DNA from: SCRD01 sp046705285
GTDB taxonomy: Bacteria > Acidobacteriota > Terriglobia > UBA7540
Assembly (NCBI GenBank): GCA_046705285.1
Contig: JBJKQK010000009.1
Span: forward strand, 1 to 64,000
Reading direction: 5' to 3'
Length of the DNA stretch: 64,000 nt
Below are positions 26,916 through 35,887 of this stretch, piece after piece. Within the stretch, counting starts at the first letter, position 1; every line of letters begins with the position of its first letter. A program made the position numbers and the translations under genes. The notes below the pieces were generated by a model. That model saw only the letters and a list, made by a program, of their open reading frames with translations. It was not told where the DNA came from and ran no database searches.

Positions 26916-27179
26916 ATGCACGAGGCTTCTGTGATGAACGATCTGATGAGAAAAATCGAGAGGGTTGCCCGCGAACAAAACGCTCGAAAGGTTCTGCGCA
27001 TCAGCGTCAAGCTGGGCGCACTCTCACACATGTCAGCCCGACATTTTCGCGAGCACTTTGAAGTGGCGTCACAGGGGACAATCGCCGAGTGTGCCAAACT
27101 GGAGGTCGAAGCCTTGACGGACACCAACGATCCGCACGCCCAGGAGATTCTGCTCGAAAGCCTGGAAATTGCGGAGTAA
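26916..27179 (+). CDS. hypA: Short HypA-like nickel chaperone lacking the zinc domain
   Basis: HypA delivers nickel to the hydrogenase large subunit. The start MHEASVM retains His2, the nickel ligand, and the first about 65 residues match the family. The protein is only 87 residues. The two CxxC knuckles that form the zinc domain in normal HypA (about 115 residues) are absent, replaced by LTDTNDPHAQEILLESLE. The frame is not interrupted, so it is a short variant and not a truncation by mutation. ATG at 26916 is preferred over an in-frame TTG at 26910. It ends one base from the convergent hypE stop. Confidence 0.82.
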   Translation: MHEASVMNDLMRKIERVAREQNARKVLRISVKLGALSHMSARHFREHFEVASQGTIAECAKLEVEALTDTNDPHAQEILLESLEIAE

Positions 27180-27180
27180 G

Positions 27181-28248
27181 TCAGCAAATCCTCGGGAGTG
27201 GTTCGCCGAGCATCACGTCCAGCACGCGGGTTCCACCAATCTCCGTTTTCACCAGCACGCGGCGTGGGTGAGCGCCAACCACCTCACCAATGCAGCACGC
27301 ATCGCCTCCCAGGGGATGACTGCGCATCCGCTCCAGAACGGCATCGGCCGCACCCGGAGCCACAATAGCCACCAGTTTGCCTTCGTTTGCGACGTAGAGC
27401 GGATCAAGCCCCAGAATTTCGCACGCGCCCTTCACGCTTTCGCGAACCGGAATGCTCCTTCCGTCCAGCTCCATGCCAACCTGCGATCGCGCCGCGATTT
27501 CGTTCAAAATTGTCGCCACACCGCCGCGAGTGGGATCGCGCAGGCAATGGATCTCTTCGCTGGCCTCCAGCATCGAGGCAACCAGCGTGTGGAGCGGGGC
27601 TGTGTCACTTTCGATTGGCCCTTCAAATTCCAGCCCTTCGCGCCGTGACATGATGGCCATGCCGTGATCGCCTATCATCCCACTCAAAAGAATTCGATCG
27701 CCCGACCGCGCCTCGCTCGAAGAGATTTTGACAGACCGATCCAAAATTCCCAGCCCCGTTGTGGTGATGAAAATCTGGTCTCCCTTGCCGTGATTCACTA
27801 CTTTGGTGTCACCGGTCACCAGCAGAACTCCGGCTTTCTCAGCCGCTTGCCGCATCGATTCCACGACGCGGGCCAGATCCTCGGTTGCCAGACCTTCTTC
27901 CAAAATGAATGCCGCAGCGATAAAACGGGGCGTTGCCCCGCCCATCGCCAGATCGTTCACCGTGCCGTTGATCGCCAGGCGCCCGATATCGCCGCCGGGG
28001 AAAAAGATCGGAGTCACCACGAAGGAATCCGTTGTGAAGGCCAGCCGTGACCCGTTCACCTCCAACACGGCCTGGTCGTCAAGCTGAGACAGATAGGAGT
28101 TGTTGAAGTTCGGCAGGAACAGCCCTTCAACCAGCTCCTGCGTCAGCTTTCCGCCGCTGCCGTGTCCCAGCACAATCTGTTTGTGCTCGAGAACCGGTGC
28201 GGGACAGGCTTCACCCGGTAACGTGTGGCGCTTCTCTTCATCTGCCAA
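27181..28248 (-). CDS. hypE: Hydrogenase maturation protein HypE
   Basis: HypE takes the carbamoyl group from HypF on its C-terminal cysteine and dehydrates it, with ATP, to the cyanide ligand of the NiFe site. The protein ends in PRIC, the diagnostic C-terminal Cys. The AIRS/PurM-like fold shows LGHGSGGKL near residue 28, TTDSFVVTP, a glycine-rich NGTVNDLAMGG, and LRDPTRGGVAT near 235. The TTG at 28248 has GGAGG 7 bases upstream. Another in-frame TTG at 28263 overlaps that box and is less likely. It is the last gene of hypF-C-D-E on the minus strand. Confidence 0.94.
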   Translation of the reverse strand: MADEEKRHTLPGEACPAPVLEHKQIVLGHGSGGKLTQELVEGLFLPNFNNSYLSQLDDQAVLEVNGSRLAFTTDSFVVTPIFFPGGDIGRLAINGTVNDLAMGGATPRFIAAAFILEEGLATEDLARVVESMRQAAEKAGVLLVTGDTKVVNHGKGDQIFITTTGLGILDRSVKISSSEARSGDRILLSGMIGDHGMAIMSRREGLEFEGPIESDTAPLHTLVASMLEASEEIHCLRDPTRGGVATILNEIAARSQVGMELDGRSIPVRESVKGACEILGLDPLYVANEGKLVAIVAPGAADAVLERMRSHPLGGDACCIGEVVGAHPRRVLVKTEIGGTRVLDVMLGEPLPRIC

Positions 28249-28286
28249 TTCCTGTCCTCCCAATCGACCCGATCACGAACTGGCCG

Positions 28287-28574
28287 CTATCCGCCTGCCT
28301 CCGCTTTCAAGTGCCGCCCGTAAAGATAATACGCGGCGCAGGCGCCTTCCGATGAAACCATGGTCGCCCCCAAGGGATGGGCGGGCGTGCAGTCGGTCGC
28401 AAACGCAGGGCAGTCGTGCGGTTTCTTGATGCCTCGCAGGACTTCCCCACTGATGCACACGGAAGGCTCCTGGGTATCGATCGCGCCCACCTCAAAACGC
28501 CGCTCGGCATCAAAACTCTTGAATTCCTCACGCAGCCTGTAGCCACTATGCGGGATCAGCCCCACACCCCGCCA
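28287..28574 (-). pseudogene. hypD: C-terminal part of HypD, after the in-frame stop
   Basis: This stretch continues the HypD reading frame directly after the TAA at 28575-28577, with no frameshift. It reads WRGVGLIPHSGYRL and goes on to the natural stop at 28287. It keeps the cysteines that ligate HypD's [4Fe-4S] cluster: VCISGEVLRG, HDCPAF, DCTP and GACAAYY. If it is translated separately, a GTG at 28565 is the first candidate start, with only a weak upstream GGCGGGG. The conservation argues that the stop is recent, bypassed, or a sequencing or assembly error. Confidence 0.8.
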
Positions 28575-29393
28575 TTATCGGCCGCAAACTTCAAACACAC
28601 TGAAGACAATCTTTCGCGCCGCATGGTTCCCTTCCCGTGTCACCGCCCGCACGTACTGGTTTTCAACCTCCGCGCGTCCTCCTTCAAGCTGTTTCACCGC
28701 CATCAGTACGCCTTCCAGCAAATCCACCGGCTCAAAGCCCGTGATCACGATCGGCACCTTATACTGCGCGCTGATCTTTTCATATTCCTGATAACCCATA
28801 ATGGCGCAGACGTGTCCCGGTCCCAGAAAACCCTGAACCCGGTTCCATGGCGAGTCGAGGATCGCTTCCAACGCTGGTGGTACCAGAACGTGCGAAACCA
28901 ACACCGAAACATTCCGAACTCCCTCCTGTTTTGCACGCCAAACCAGCATGGCGTTCGCGGGAGCCGTAGTCTCGAAACCAATGGCGAAAAACACCACCTG
29001 CCTGTCCGGATGTTTGCGGGCAATCTTCAGGCAATCGAGCGGAGAATAGACCACACGCACGTCCGCGCCCCGGGACTTCACTGTCAGCAGGTCGGAATCG
29101 GAGCCAGGCACGCGCAGCATATCACCGAATGAACAAAAAATAACCTCAGGCCGTGACGCAATGGCATGAGCTTTGTCGATCAGTTCAAGAGGCGTGACGC
29201 ACACAGGACATCCCGGGCCGTGTACCAGCTCAACGCCCCTGGGCAGCATGTCGTCAATCCCAAACTTGACGATGGAGTGCGTCTGGCCGCCGCACACTTC
29301 CATCAGAACCCACGGCCGCTTCTGTACACGCCGGATTTCTTCCAGCAGCCCTCGCGCAAGCTCTGCGTCGCGGTACTCATCCAGATATTTCAT
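28575..29393 (-). pseudogene. hypD: HypD, N-terminal part, ended by in-frame TAA
   Basis: HypD is the iron-sulfur scaffold on which the Fe(CN)2CO unit is built with HypC. This part covers residues 1-272 of an expected 368. CGGQTH near residue 36 carries the essential cysteine, and GPGCPVC near 65 carries the redox pair. IGFETTAP and GFEPVDLLEG are also conserved. The frame stops at TAA after CGR, where homologues usually continue with a charged residue before WRG. Without the C-terminal cluster ligands this product should be inactive. The ATG at 29393 has GAGAG 6 bases upstream; an in-frame TTG two codons earlier is less likely. Confidence 0.85.
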
Positions 29394-29423
29394 CGACAAC
29401 TCTCGAATCCGCAGGTCAGCAAG

Positions 29424-29720
29424 TCAATGGGGTGCGTCACCCGACGGATGGTCCCCTGCGGATTCCGCCTCAGCGTCAGTCGAGTCAAGTTCGACCAGTT
29501 GCCCCATTTCTTCCAGAAGCTCGTACGTTCGTGCCGCTTCCGCCTCATCAACACGGGTGATGGCGAAACCAGCGTGAACGATCACATAATCGCCCGGCAC
29601 GACTTCGGGCACGTATTCCAGGCAGGCGTCGCGAACAATTCCTCCGAACCGGACTTTGCCCATGCGCAGGCCGCCTGCGTCCACGAGCGATACAACTTGG
29701 CCGGGAATTCCCAGGCACAT
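29424..29720 (-). CDS. hypC: Hydrogenase maturation chaperone HypC
   Basis: A 98-residue HypC/HupF-type chaperone that carries the Fe(CN)2CO unit with HypD and delivers it to the large subunit. The required N-terminal MCLGIPG with Cys2 fixes the start at the ATG at 29720. The OB-fold core (GDYVIVHAGFAITRVDEAEA) is followed by an acidic tail of about 20 residues that is longer than usual. It begins 2 bases after the hypF stop, so the pair is translationally coupled, and it precedes hypD by about 30 bases. Confidence 0.94.
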   Translation of the reverse strand: MCLGIPGQVVSLVDAGGLRMGKVRFGGIVRDACLEYVPEVVPGDYVIVHAGFAITRVDEAEAARTYELLEEMGQLVELDSTDAEAESAGDHPSGDAPH

Positions 29721-29722
29721 CG

Positions 29723-32047
29723 TCAAGCCCCTGTTTTCAATGCAGCGTTGGCAATCACCGCCTGCCCCAGTGAGACCCCACCGTCGTTGGGCGGCACTTT
29801 TTCATGCAAGTAAACTTGAAACCCGTACTCGCTGAGGCTTGCAACTGAGCGTCGCAACAGGAATATGTTTTGGAAGGAGCCCCCGCTCAGGCACACCTTG
29901 TTCAGCCTTTCGCGTTCACGCAATTCCCGGCAGACTTGCCCAACAATCTCCCCTAGCGTGTTGTGGAACCGTGCCGCAATCACCCCGGGCATCTCACCGT
30001 CCTGCATCTCACTGACTATCGATTCTATCATTGGGCGAACATCAATCTGCCACGGATCGGTGAACTCGATCTGGAAGGGATAAACCCCTCCAACCCCCTC
30101 TCTCGCCGCCATCTCAAGTTCGATGGCAGCCTGCGCTTCAAAGTTAATTACGTGCCGCAATCCCAGGAGGGACGCCACCGCGTCGAAGAGTCGTCCGCAC
30201 GACGACGTCGCCACGGTGTTAATCCCCCGTTCCAGCATCTTTCCCACCAACAGGCGTTTTCTTTCCGGAACGGCTCGCCACAGCGGAAGGTCTCCAGGCA
30301 ATTCGTCCCCATAGGTTTCCCGAAGATAACTCAGCGCAGAGCGCCACGGCTCGCGAACAGCGGCATCGCCACCCGCCAGCGGAACATAGCGCAAATGCGC
30401 CCGGCGCTCGAACCCTTTGAAATCAGCGATCAGAAATTCCCCGCCCCAGATCTGCCCATCCATGCCGTATCCGGTCCCGTCGAACGCCACTCCGATGACC
30501 TTCTCATTCAGGCCGTTCTCTACCATGCAACTGGCGATATGCGCATGGTGGTGCTGCACGCCCACCTTGCGGAGGCTGGTCTGTTCTAAGGCGTACTGAG
30601 TGCTCAGGTAGCGCGGGTGGAGATCATAGGCGATCACCCGCGGCTCAACACGGAAGAGCTTCTTGAGGTTCGCAAGCGTTTCCTCAAAGAAACACAATGT
30701 CTCGTAGTTTTCCAGGTCACCGATATGCTGGCTCAGGATGGCGTGCTGCCCCTGGGTCAGGCAAAAAGTGTTCTTAAGTTCTGGGCCGCAGGCCAGAATT
30801 TCGGCAATCGGCGCCCCCAGATCGATCACAGCCGGAACGTACCCCCGCGACCGCCGCAAGATCCGCTCCTTTCCCCGGATCACGCGCACCACTGAGTCAT
30901 CGACGCGCATGTGGATTCGTCGGTTGTGCAAGAGGAAAGCGTCAGCAACACGGCCCAGCCGCAAAAGCGCTTCGTCGTTGCGGGTAACGATCGGTTCTTC
31001 GCTCAGGTTTCCACTGGTCATCACAAGAGCTGTGAAAGCGGGCGGGTCTTCCGGCTTCTCACCAAAAAGGAGTGAGTGCAGAGGGGTGTAGGGAAGCATC
31101 ACTCCCAGAGTGTTGTTGTCCGGAGCTACGGCGGGAGAAATACGCGCGTCCGGCCGTCGGGGAAGGATCACGATGGGATGACGGGGACTAAGGAGGGTGT
31201 CGCTATCTTCGCGCGAAACCTGGCAAAATCCACTCACTGAGGCAACGTCAGCCGCCATCAAAGCAAACGGCTTGTCGCTTCGTCGTTTGCGCGCCCTCAG
31301 CCGTATCACCGCTTCGTGGTTCTCTGCATCACAGGCCAGATGGAATCCTCCCAGCCCTTTGATGGCGACAATCTTCCCCTGGCGCAGCAGATGGCGCACC
31401 TTACGCACTGTTTCCAGATTCGTCTGGCGCTTGTCTTCGTAATTGTCTGGAATGAGAATGGCAACGCCATCGGAATCCACCAATGCAAGCTGCGGGCCGC
31501 AATTGGGACAGGCGTTCGGCTGCGCGTGGAAACGGCGGTTGCCCGCGTCGTCATACTCGGCCTGGCAGTCGGGGCACATGCGGAATTCGCGCATCGTCGT
31601 CTTTGGACGGTCATAGGGGACGTCCTCGATGATGCTGTAGCGCGGACCGCAATTGGTGCAGTTGGTAAAGGGATAGCCAAATCGCCGGTCGCTGGAATCC
31701 GTGAATTCCCGCCGGCAATCGTCGCAGGTGGCAACATCGGGGGAAACGAGGACAGCGTTAAACTCCTGTTCCACGCTTTCTCGAATGATGAACTTTGCTT
31801 CCCCCAGAATTTCAATTTCGCCGGCAACTACGCTGGCGATTTCAGCTAGCGGCGGTGCGCCGCTCGGGAGGTCTTGAAGAAAATTGGCGATCGCGGCGTC
31901 CGGTCCCTCCACTTCAATCAGGACGCCGTCGGGGGTATTGCACACAAACCCGGCCAGTTGGAAGCGGCGGGCCAGATGGTAGACGAAAGGGCGAAAACCC
32001 ACCCCTTGCACGATTCCGCGGATATGAATTCGCTTCCGGATGGTCAA
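29723..32047 (-). CDS. hypF: Carbamoyltransferase HypF
   Basis: HypF activates carbamoyl phosphate and transfers the carbamoyl group to HypE. All domains are present in 774 residues. The acylphosphatase domain has VQGVGFRPFVYH at about 14-25. Zinc-finger cysteines follow at about 105-180 (CDDC, CTNCGPRYS, CPDC, CPNCGP). Next is a YrdC-like domain (KGLGGFHLACDA near 230), then the Kae1-like carbamoyltransferase domain (VQHHHAHIASC near 480, FDGTGYG near 507). The only start before an upstream in-frame stop is the TTG at 32047, which has no strong ribosome site. It begins 39 bases after the GH38 stop on the same strand. Confidence 0.95.
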   Translation of the reverse strand: MTIRKRIHIRGIVQGVGFRPFVYHLARRFQLAGFVCNTPDGVLIEVEGPDAAIANFLQDLPSGAPPLAEIASVVAGEIEILGEAKFIIRESVEQEFNAVLVSPDVATCDDCRREFTDSSDRRFGYPFTNCTNCGPRYSIIEDVPYDRPKTTMREFRMCPDCQAEYDDAGNRRFHAQPNACPNCGPQLALVDSDGVAILIPDNYEDKRQTNLETVRKVRHLLRQGKIVAIKGLGGFHLACDAENHEAVIRLRARKRRSDKPFALMAADVASVSGFCQVSREDSDTLLSPRHPIVILPRRPDARISPAVAPDNNTLGVMLPYTPLHSLLFGEKPEDPPAFTALVMTSGNLSEEPIVTRNDEALLRLGRVADAFLLHNRRIHMRVDDSVVRVIRGKERILRRSRGYVPAVIDLGAPIAEILACGPELKNTFCLTQGQHAILSQHIGDLENYETLCFFEETLANLKKLFRVEPRVIAYDLHPRYLSTQYALEQTSLRKVGVQHHHAHIASCMVENGLNEKVIGVAFDGTGYGMDGQIWGGEFLIADFKGFERRAHLRYVPLAGGDAAVREPWRSALSYLRETYGDELPGDLPLWRAVPERKRLLVGKMLERGINTVATSSCGRLFDAVASLLGLRHVINFEAQAAIELEMAAREGVGGVYPFQIEFTDPWQIDVRPMIESIVSEMQDGEMPGVIAARFHNTLGEIVGQVCRELRERERLNKVCLSGGSFQNIFLLRRSVASLSEYGFQVYLHEKVPPNDGGVSLGQAVIANAALKTGA

Positions 32048-32086
32048 AAAGTTACCAAAGCCACCTGCTCCAAATCGCGCGACTCT

Positions 32087-35000
32087 CTAGACGCGATAGG
32101 GAGGCGGCGCGCCCCCGGCGTCTTTCTTTAGTGTGACTTTGACGGTTGCGATCTCATACCGGCCGATGGGCACGACAATCTCTCGCCCATTTGATTCAAG
32201 AGTAAGCCTCTTCTCTTCTTTTTCCATGAGGTTGGTCTGCACGGCCCCGGCAGCAGCCTCAGGCAATCGCAGCCGCACCTGCGAGGGCTTGCCCTCGAAT
32301 TCGAAGAAACGGAAGATCAGCGATTTATCGTCCTCGGCTTTCTTGATGGAGGTAAGAATCACATTCTTCGGCTCAATCTGCACAAATGAGTGAGTGGAAG
32401 GAAGCGAGCCTTCATGCGCTACGGTGACCACGGGGAGGAGGCGATAGTTCAGTTCATACCCACGAAGTTCGGTATCGGCCTCGCGCCAGCCGCCCGCGTG
32501 TGGATACATCGCATAAGTCATTTCGTGAAATCCCTGATCGGCGTGCGGATCGGGGTCGATCGGCGAGCGCAGCAACGTCAGGCGAATGGTTCCCGGCTCA
32601 AACGTATCGTACCCGTACTTTTCACGGTTCAGCAAACTGAATCCGCGGCCATTCTCCGAGAGGTCGCCCCATTGCTGCGCGCAGACTTCAAATTCAGCTT
32701 CCTGCGCCAGCAGGGGATCGTACTTGGGCAGCTTCTTGCCAACCTCTGTCGCTTCGGTAAACGGCACCGGAGGTTTTCCGGGAACATGAGGAATCGCCGG
32801 CCGCTCGACAGTTCCGTATGGAATTTCATAAGTGGCATTGAGCGGTTTGATGTCCAACGGAAACGCGACCTTCAGCATAATCTGCTGCTCGTGCCAGTGT
32901 GCCTGCATGTTCACGTCCACGCGCGGTACTTCCGGATACATGCAGATATCTTGAACGAAGGTCGACTTCTGGAAGCTCTTCTTCACCCGCACCACTGCGC
33001 GGACCGGAGTATTCTCCACCAGCTTCACTTCTTCGGCCTGCAGCAATTCCGTCTTGAATTCCTCGTAATTCGGGTTGATGTTCCAGGCGTCAAACTGTTT
33101 GGGTTTGTTCACAAAGGCTTCCAGCAGGTTGCCCTTGCCGCCCGACCGCAAAATGTTCCTGCCGTCCTTCTTGTTGATGAGATCCGTGACGCAACCAGTT
33201 CTGGGATCGATGTCAACGCTGATGAACTCGTTCTCCATATGGAGACCACGGGCCTTCAGCGTTGACGCAGCCGCATTCAAGCCGCTGCCCGTAACAACGT
33301 GGAACACACGATAACCGTTCGCAGGCACAGACCGGGCCAGGAATCGCACCCTCACCGTCCCGGTCGAGTCGTCACGAGAGACGACAGCCACAGGCACGAC
33401 GTGGCCTTCGGGGTCCTGGACCTCAACGTTCTCGACTCGCCCTGGGAACTGTACTTCCGCTTCAGTCACATCGGTGCGTTCCCAGCTGAGAGAGTTGAAG
33501 ACAACCACCGGCAACCCCGGGCCCTGCGTATCGATGCGCGCTGCCAAGGTCCTTAGAGATACAGCCAGAATCGGCTCGCTGGTGAGCTTAACGAATTCCA
33601 TGCTTTCCGCTTCATCCACATAAACAATGTGGATTCCAGAACCAGCCATCAAATCGTGGAATTGATTGAACAGCACGCGCCGCCAGCAATCTTCAAACTG
33701 ATCCTGCGGATATTCGCGCCCGTGGAGCATGGCGAGCGAAGAGAACCTTTCCGCATCGAGCAGCAACCGTTCCATTTGTCGCATGCGCTTCTTGCTGTCA
33801 GCCTGTGACGTATAAGTTCCGCGGTGGAACTGAAGATACATTTCGTTGTTCCAAACGGGAAGATTCAGCTTTGAAAGGTTGCTGTCAATCTCATCAAAGA
33901 ATTCCTGCGCCGTGCTGAACTTGAAATTCGGGAACGCCGCCTTCGGGGACTGTTGCCAGCGCCTGGCGGCGTCCAGCATCTGGCGCGTCGGCCCGCCTCC
34001 GTGGTCGCCCACTCCGTAAAGTAGCATCTGCGTGTGGTAGTCAGAGCAGAGCGACGTATCCTCGCCGATATACTGCGCACACTGGACCGGGTTGATTCCG
34101 TTGACGTAGTCATGCGGGAAATAGGTGAGAACCCGGCTGCCATCCGGCGCCTCCCAGTGAAACAGCTTGTGGGGCATCGGCACCGTATCGTTCCACGACA
34201 TCTTCTGCGTTACGAAATAATCCACCCCCGAACGTTTGTAAATCTGGGGAAGCTGGCGGCTGTAACCGAATGAATCCGGATTCCATCCGATCTTCACATC
34301 CACACCGAATTTCTGCTGGAAGTACCGCTTGCCCGTCAACAGCTGGCGCACCAGAGACTCGCCGCACGGCATGTTCAAGTCGGGCTCACACCACATGCCG
34401 CCCACCATTTCCCAGCGGCCGTCTTTCACGCGCTGCTGAATTTCACGGAAAAGGTCGGGATACTTGTTTTCCAGCCACAGGAAATCCTGCGCAGTGGATT
34501 GGGCAAATGTAAACGGCGGATACTCATCCATCAACTCCGCAGCCGTGCCGAAAGTATCGCGCACTACTTCGACCGTCTCGGTCCACGGCCACAACCATGC
34601 CAGATCAATGTGGGCATTTCCGACGGCAAGAATGGTGAATTGCTTCATCCAGTCCGCCAGGGGCCGCATTCTTGCGTCAGCCGCCGCCAGGGATTTCTCG
34701 AAGGCCCTCTGGTTGCCAGCGTCCAGAGCCCCGAAGTCGATCGCTCTCACCGCAGCAGCCAGTTGCTGCTCACGTTCAGATTGTCCCTCCGGAAAACCTT
34801 TTGACGCCGCGTGCACCGCCATAATCTGCTGGAGCATGGTCAACGGATTCGGCTGCCCCGGAGGATAATCCACATCCAGCCGGGCGTCGATGACGCTTGC
34901 CCAGCCTTCCCCCGGAGGTGCATAGGCTGCAACGACAAACTTTTCACCGGGTTTGGCGCTTTCGCTCAACAGAATGGGTTGCTGAGTGTTGTCGGCAGTC

Positions 35001-35443
35001 ATTTCCACCATCGAGCCGTTAAAAAACACTCGCACGCGGCCGTGTCCCGGAAAACCGAGCCGCAGCGCCAGCAGCATCCGCCTGCCCTCCATGCCGTAAC
35101 CACCCATGGACGGAGGGATCTCAACGGTACGTCGGAACCACATCGGCCGCTCGTTTATTCGTTCGCTGACCTTGACGAGCTTCCAATCTGAATCGTCCAG
35201 GCGCGGATCCTCGGGATGAGGCAAGTTGTCTGCATGTGCCCGCCAGTCCGGGAGAGGCAGCGTCACCATCGCCTCTAACTTTTCGAGCGCAGCACGATAC
35301 GGGTTATTCTCCAGGTCCTGCCGCATTCCGCGCGGGAATGCTTGAGCCAGAAGTGGAAATGCCGCCCCTTCTACCAACAGGTTTTCAGCCAGGAATGATG
35401 CAGCAGAAATCTGGAAGAATCTTCTGCGATTCATGGTCGCCAT
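32087..35443 (-). CDS. GH38 alpha-mannosidase, Tat-exported
   Basis: An 1118-residue alpha-mannosidase of family GH38. A Tat signal (NRRRFFQISAASFL) begins at residue 5. The zinc-site motif AHIDLAWLWPW lies near 290, and NPDSFGYS holds the predicted nucleophile Asp near residue 390. Central helical and C-terminal beta domains of GH38/57 type follow. The ATG at 35443 has GGAGG 7 bases upstream; an upstream extension of 16 codons lacks support. It probably removes alpha-mannose from polysaccharides or glycoproteins in the periplasm. hypF follows 39 bases downstream on the same strand, an unexpected pairing. Confidence 0.93.
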   Translation of the reverse strand: MATMNRRRFFQISAASFLAENLLVEGAAFPLLAQAFPRGMRQDLENNPYRAALEKLEAMVTLPLPDWRAHADNLPHPEDPRLDDSDWKLVKVSERINERPMWFRRTVEIPPSMGGYGMEGRRMLLALRLGFPGHGRVRVFFNGSMVEMTADNTQQPILLSESAKPGEKFVVAAYAPPGEGWASVIDARLDVDYPPGQPNPLTMLQQIMAVHAASKGFPEGQSEREQQLAAAVRAIDFGALDAGNQRAFEKSLAAADARMRPLADWMKQFTILAVGNAHIDLAWLWPWTETVEVVRDTFGTAAELMDEYPPFTFAQSTAQDFLWLENKYPDLFREIQQRVKDGRWEMVGGMWCEPDLNMPCGESLVRQLLTGKRYFQQKFGVDVKIGWNPDSFGYSRQLPQIYKRSGVDYFVTQKMSWNDTVPMPHKLFHWEAPDGSRVLTYFPHDYVNGINPVQCAQYIGEDTSLCSDYHTQMLLYGVGDHGGGPTRQMLDAARRWQQSPKAAFPNFKFSTAQEFFDEIDSNLSKLNLPVWNNEMYLQFHRGTYTSQADSKKRMRQMERLLLDAERFSSLAMLHGREYPQDQFEDCWRRVLFNQFHDLMAGSGIHIVYVDEAESMEFVKLTSEPILAVSLRTLAARIDTQGPGLPVVVFNSLSWERTDVTEAEVQFPGRVENVEVQDPEGHVVPVAVVSRDDSTGTVRVRFLARSVPANGYRVFHVVTGSGLNAAASTLKARGLHMENEFISVDIDPRTGCVTDLINKKDGRNILRSGGKGNLLEAFVNKPKQFDAWNINPNYEEFKTELLQAEEVKLVENTPVRAVVRVKKSFQKSTFVQDICMYPEVPRVDVNMQAHWHEQQIMLKVAFPLDIKPLNATYEIPYGTVERPAIPHVPGKPPVPFTEATEVGKKLPKYDPLLAQEAEFEVCAQQWGDLSENGRGFSLLNREKYGYDTFEPGTIRLTLLRSPIDPDPHADQGFHEMTYAMYPHAGGWREADTELRGYELNYRLLPVVTVAHEGSLPSTHSFVQIEPKNVILTSIKKAEDDKSLIFRFFEFEGKPSQVRLRLPEAAAGAVQTNLMEKEEKRLTLESNGREIVVPIGRYEIATVKVTLKKDAGGAPPPYRV

Positions 35444-35741
35444 GTAAATACCTCCATCCCTGAGGAAAAGAAATTGGCAGGATCTTGTCATCCATCTGTG
35501 GGCAGGAGAGTCGATGTCTGCAGCAGCCAGCGATGTGACGTTCGAAAAGCAGGAAGGTCATCGCCAGTGGAATCTCAGAAATCAACCTCGGCACGTCTGG
35601 ATATGAGCTACCCATCATACACCCCTTGCTGCACACGAGATTGGACTTTTGCCAATTTTCTCACCCCCCGTGATCAGGGGCCCGCTATGAATCAGAATGC
35701 ACGGACCGACTTGCCGGATGTGATAAACGTCATGTGCGTAG

Positions 35742-35771
35742 TTGTGCACGGCCCGGCGAATCTGCTAAAAT
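35742..35771 (+). promoter_or_regulatory. Putative promoter for the flavoprotein gene
   Basis: TTGTGC (35742-35747), 18-base spacer, TAAAAT (35766-35771) preceded by TGC, giving an extended -10. It lies 116 bases before the ATG at 35888. The rest of the 444-base gap between GH38 and this gene (35444-35887) shows nothing else I can support. Confidence 0.4.
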
Positions 35772-35887
35772 TCCACACAAGCAGGGATACCTGCGTTGAT
35801 GGTGTTTTTTGTGAACAGGCCCCACGGAGGCCGGTGGGCGGCGCGCCATGAGTGGGAGATTTATGCTGAGAGGCAATGAGGTTACTC

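Noticed and set aside
28563..28577. Frameshift as the cause of the split hypD
   Set aside because: The two parts are in the same frame with exactly one TAA between them, so no insertion or deletion is needed.
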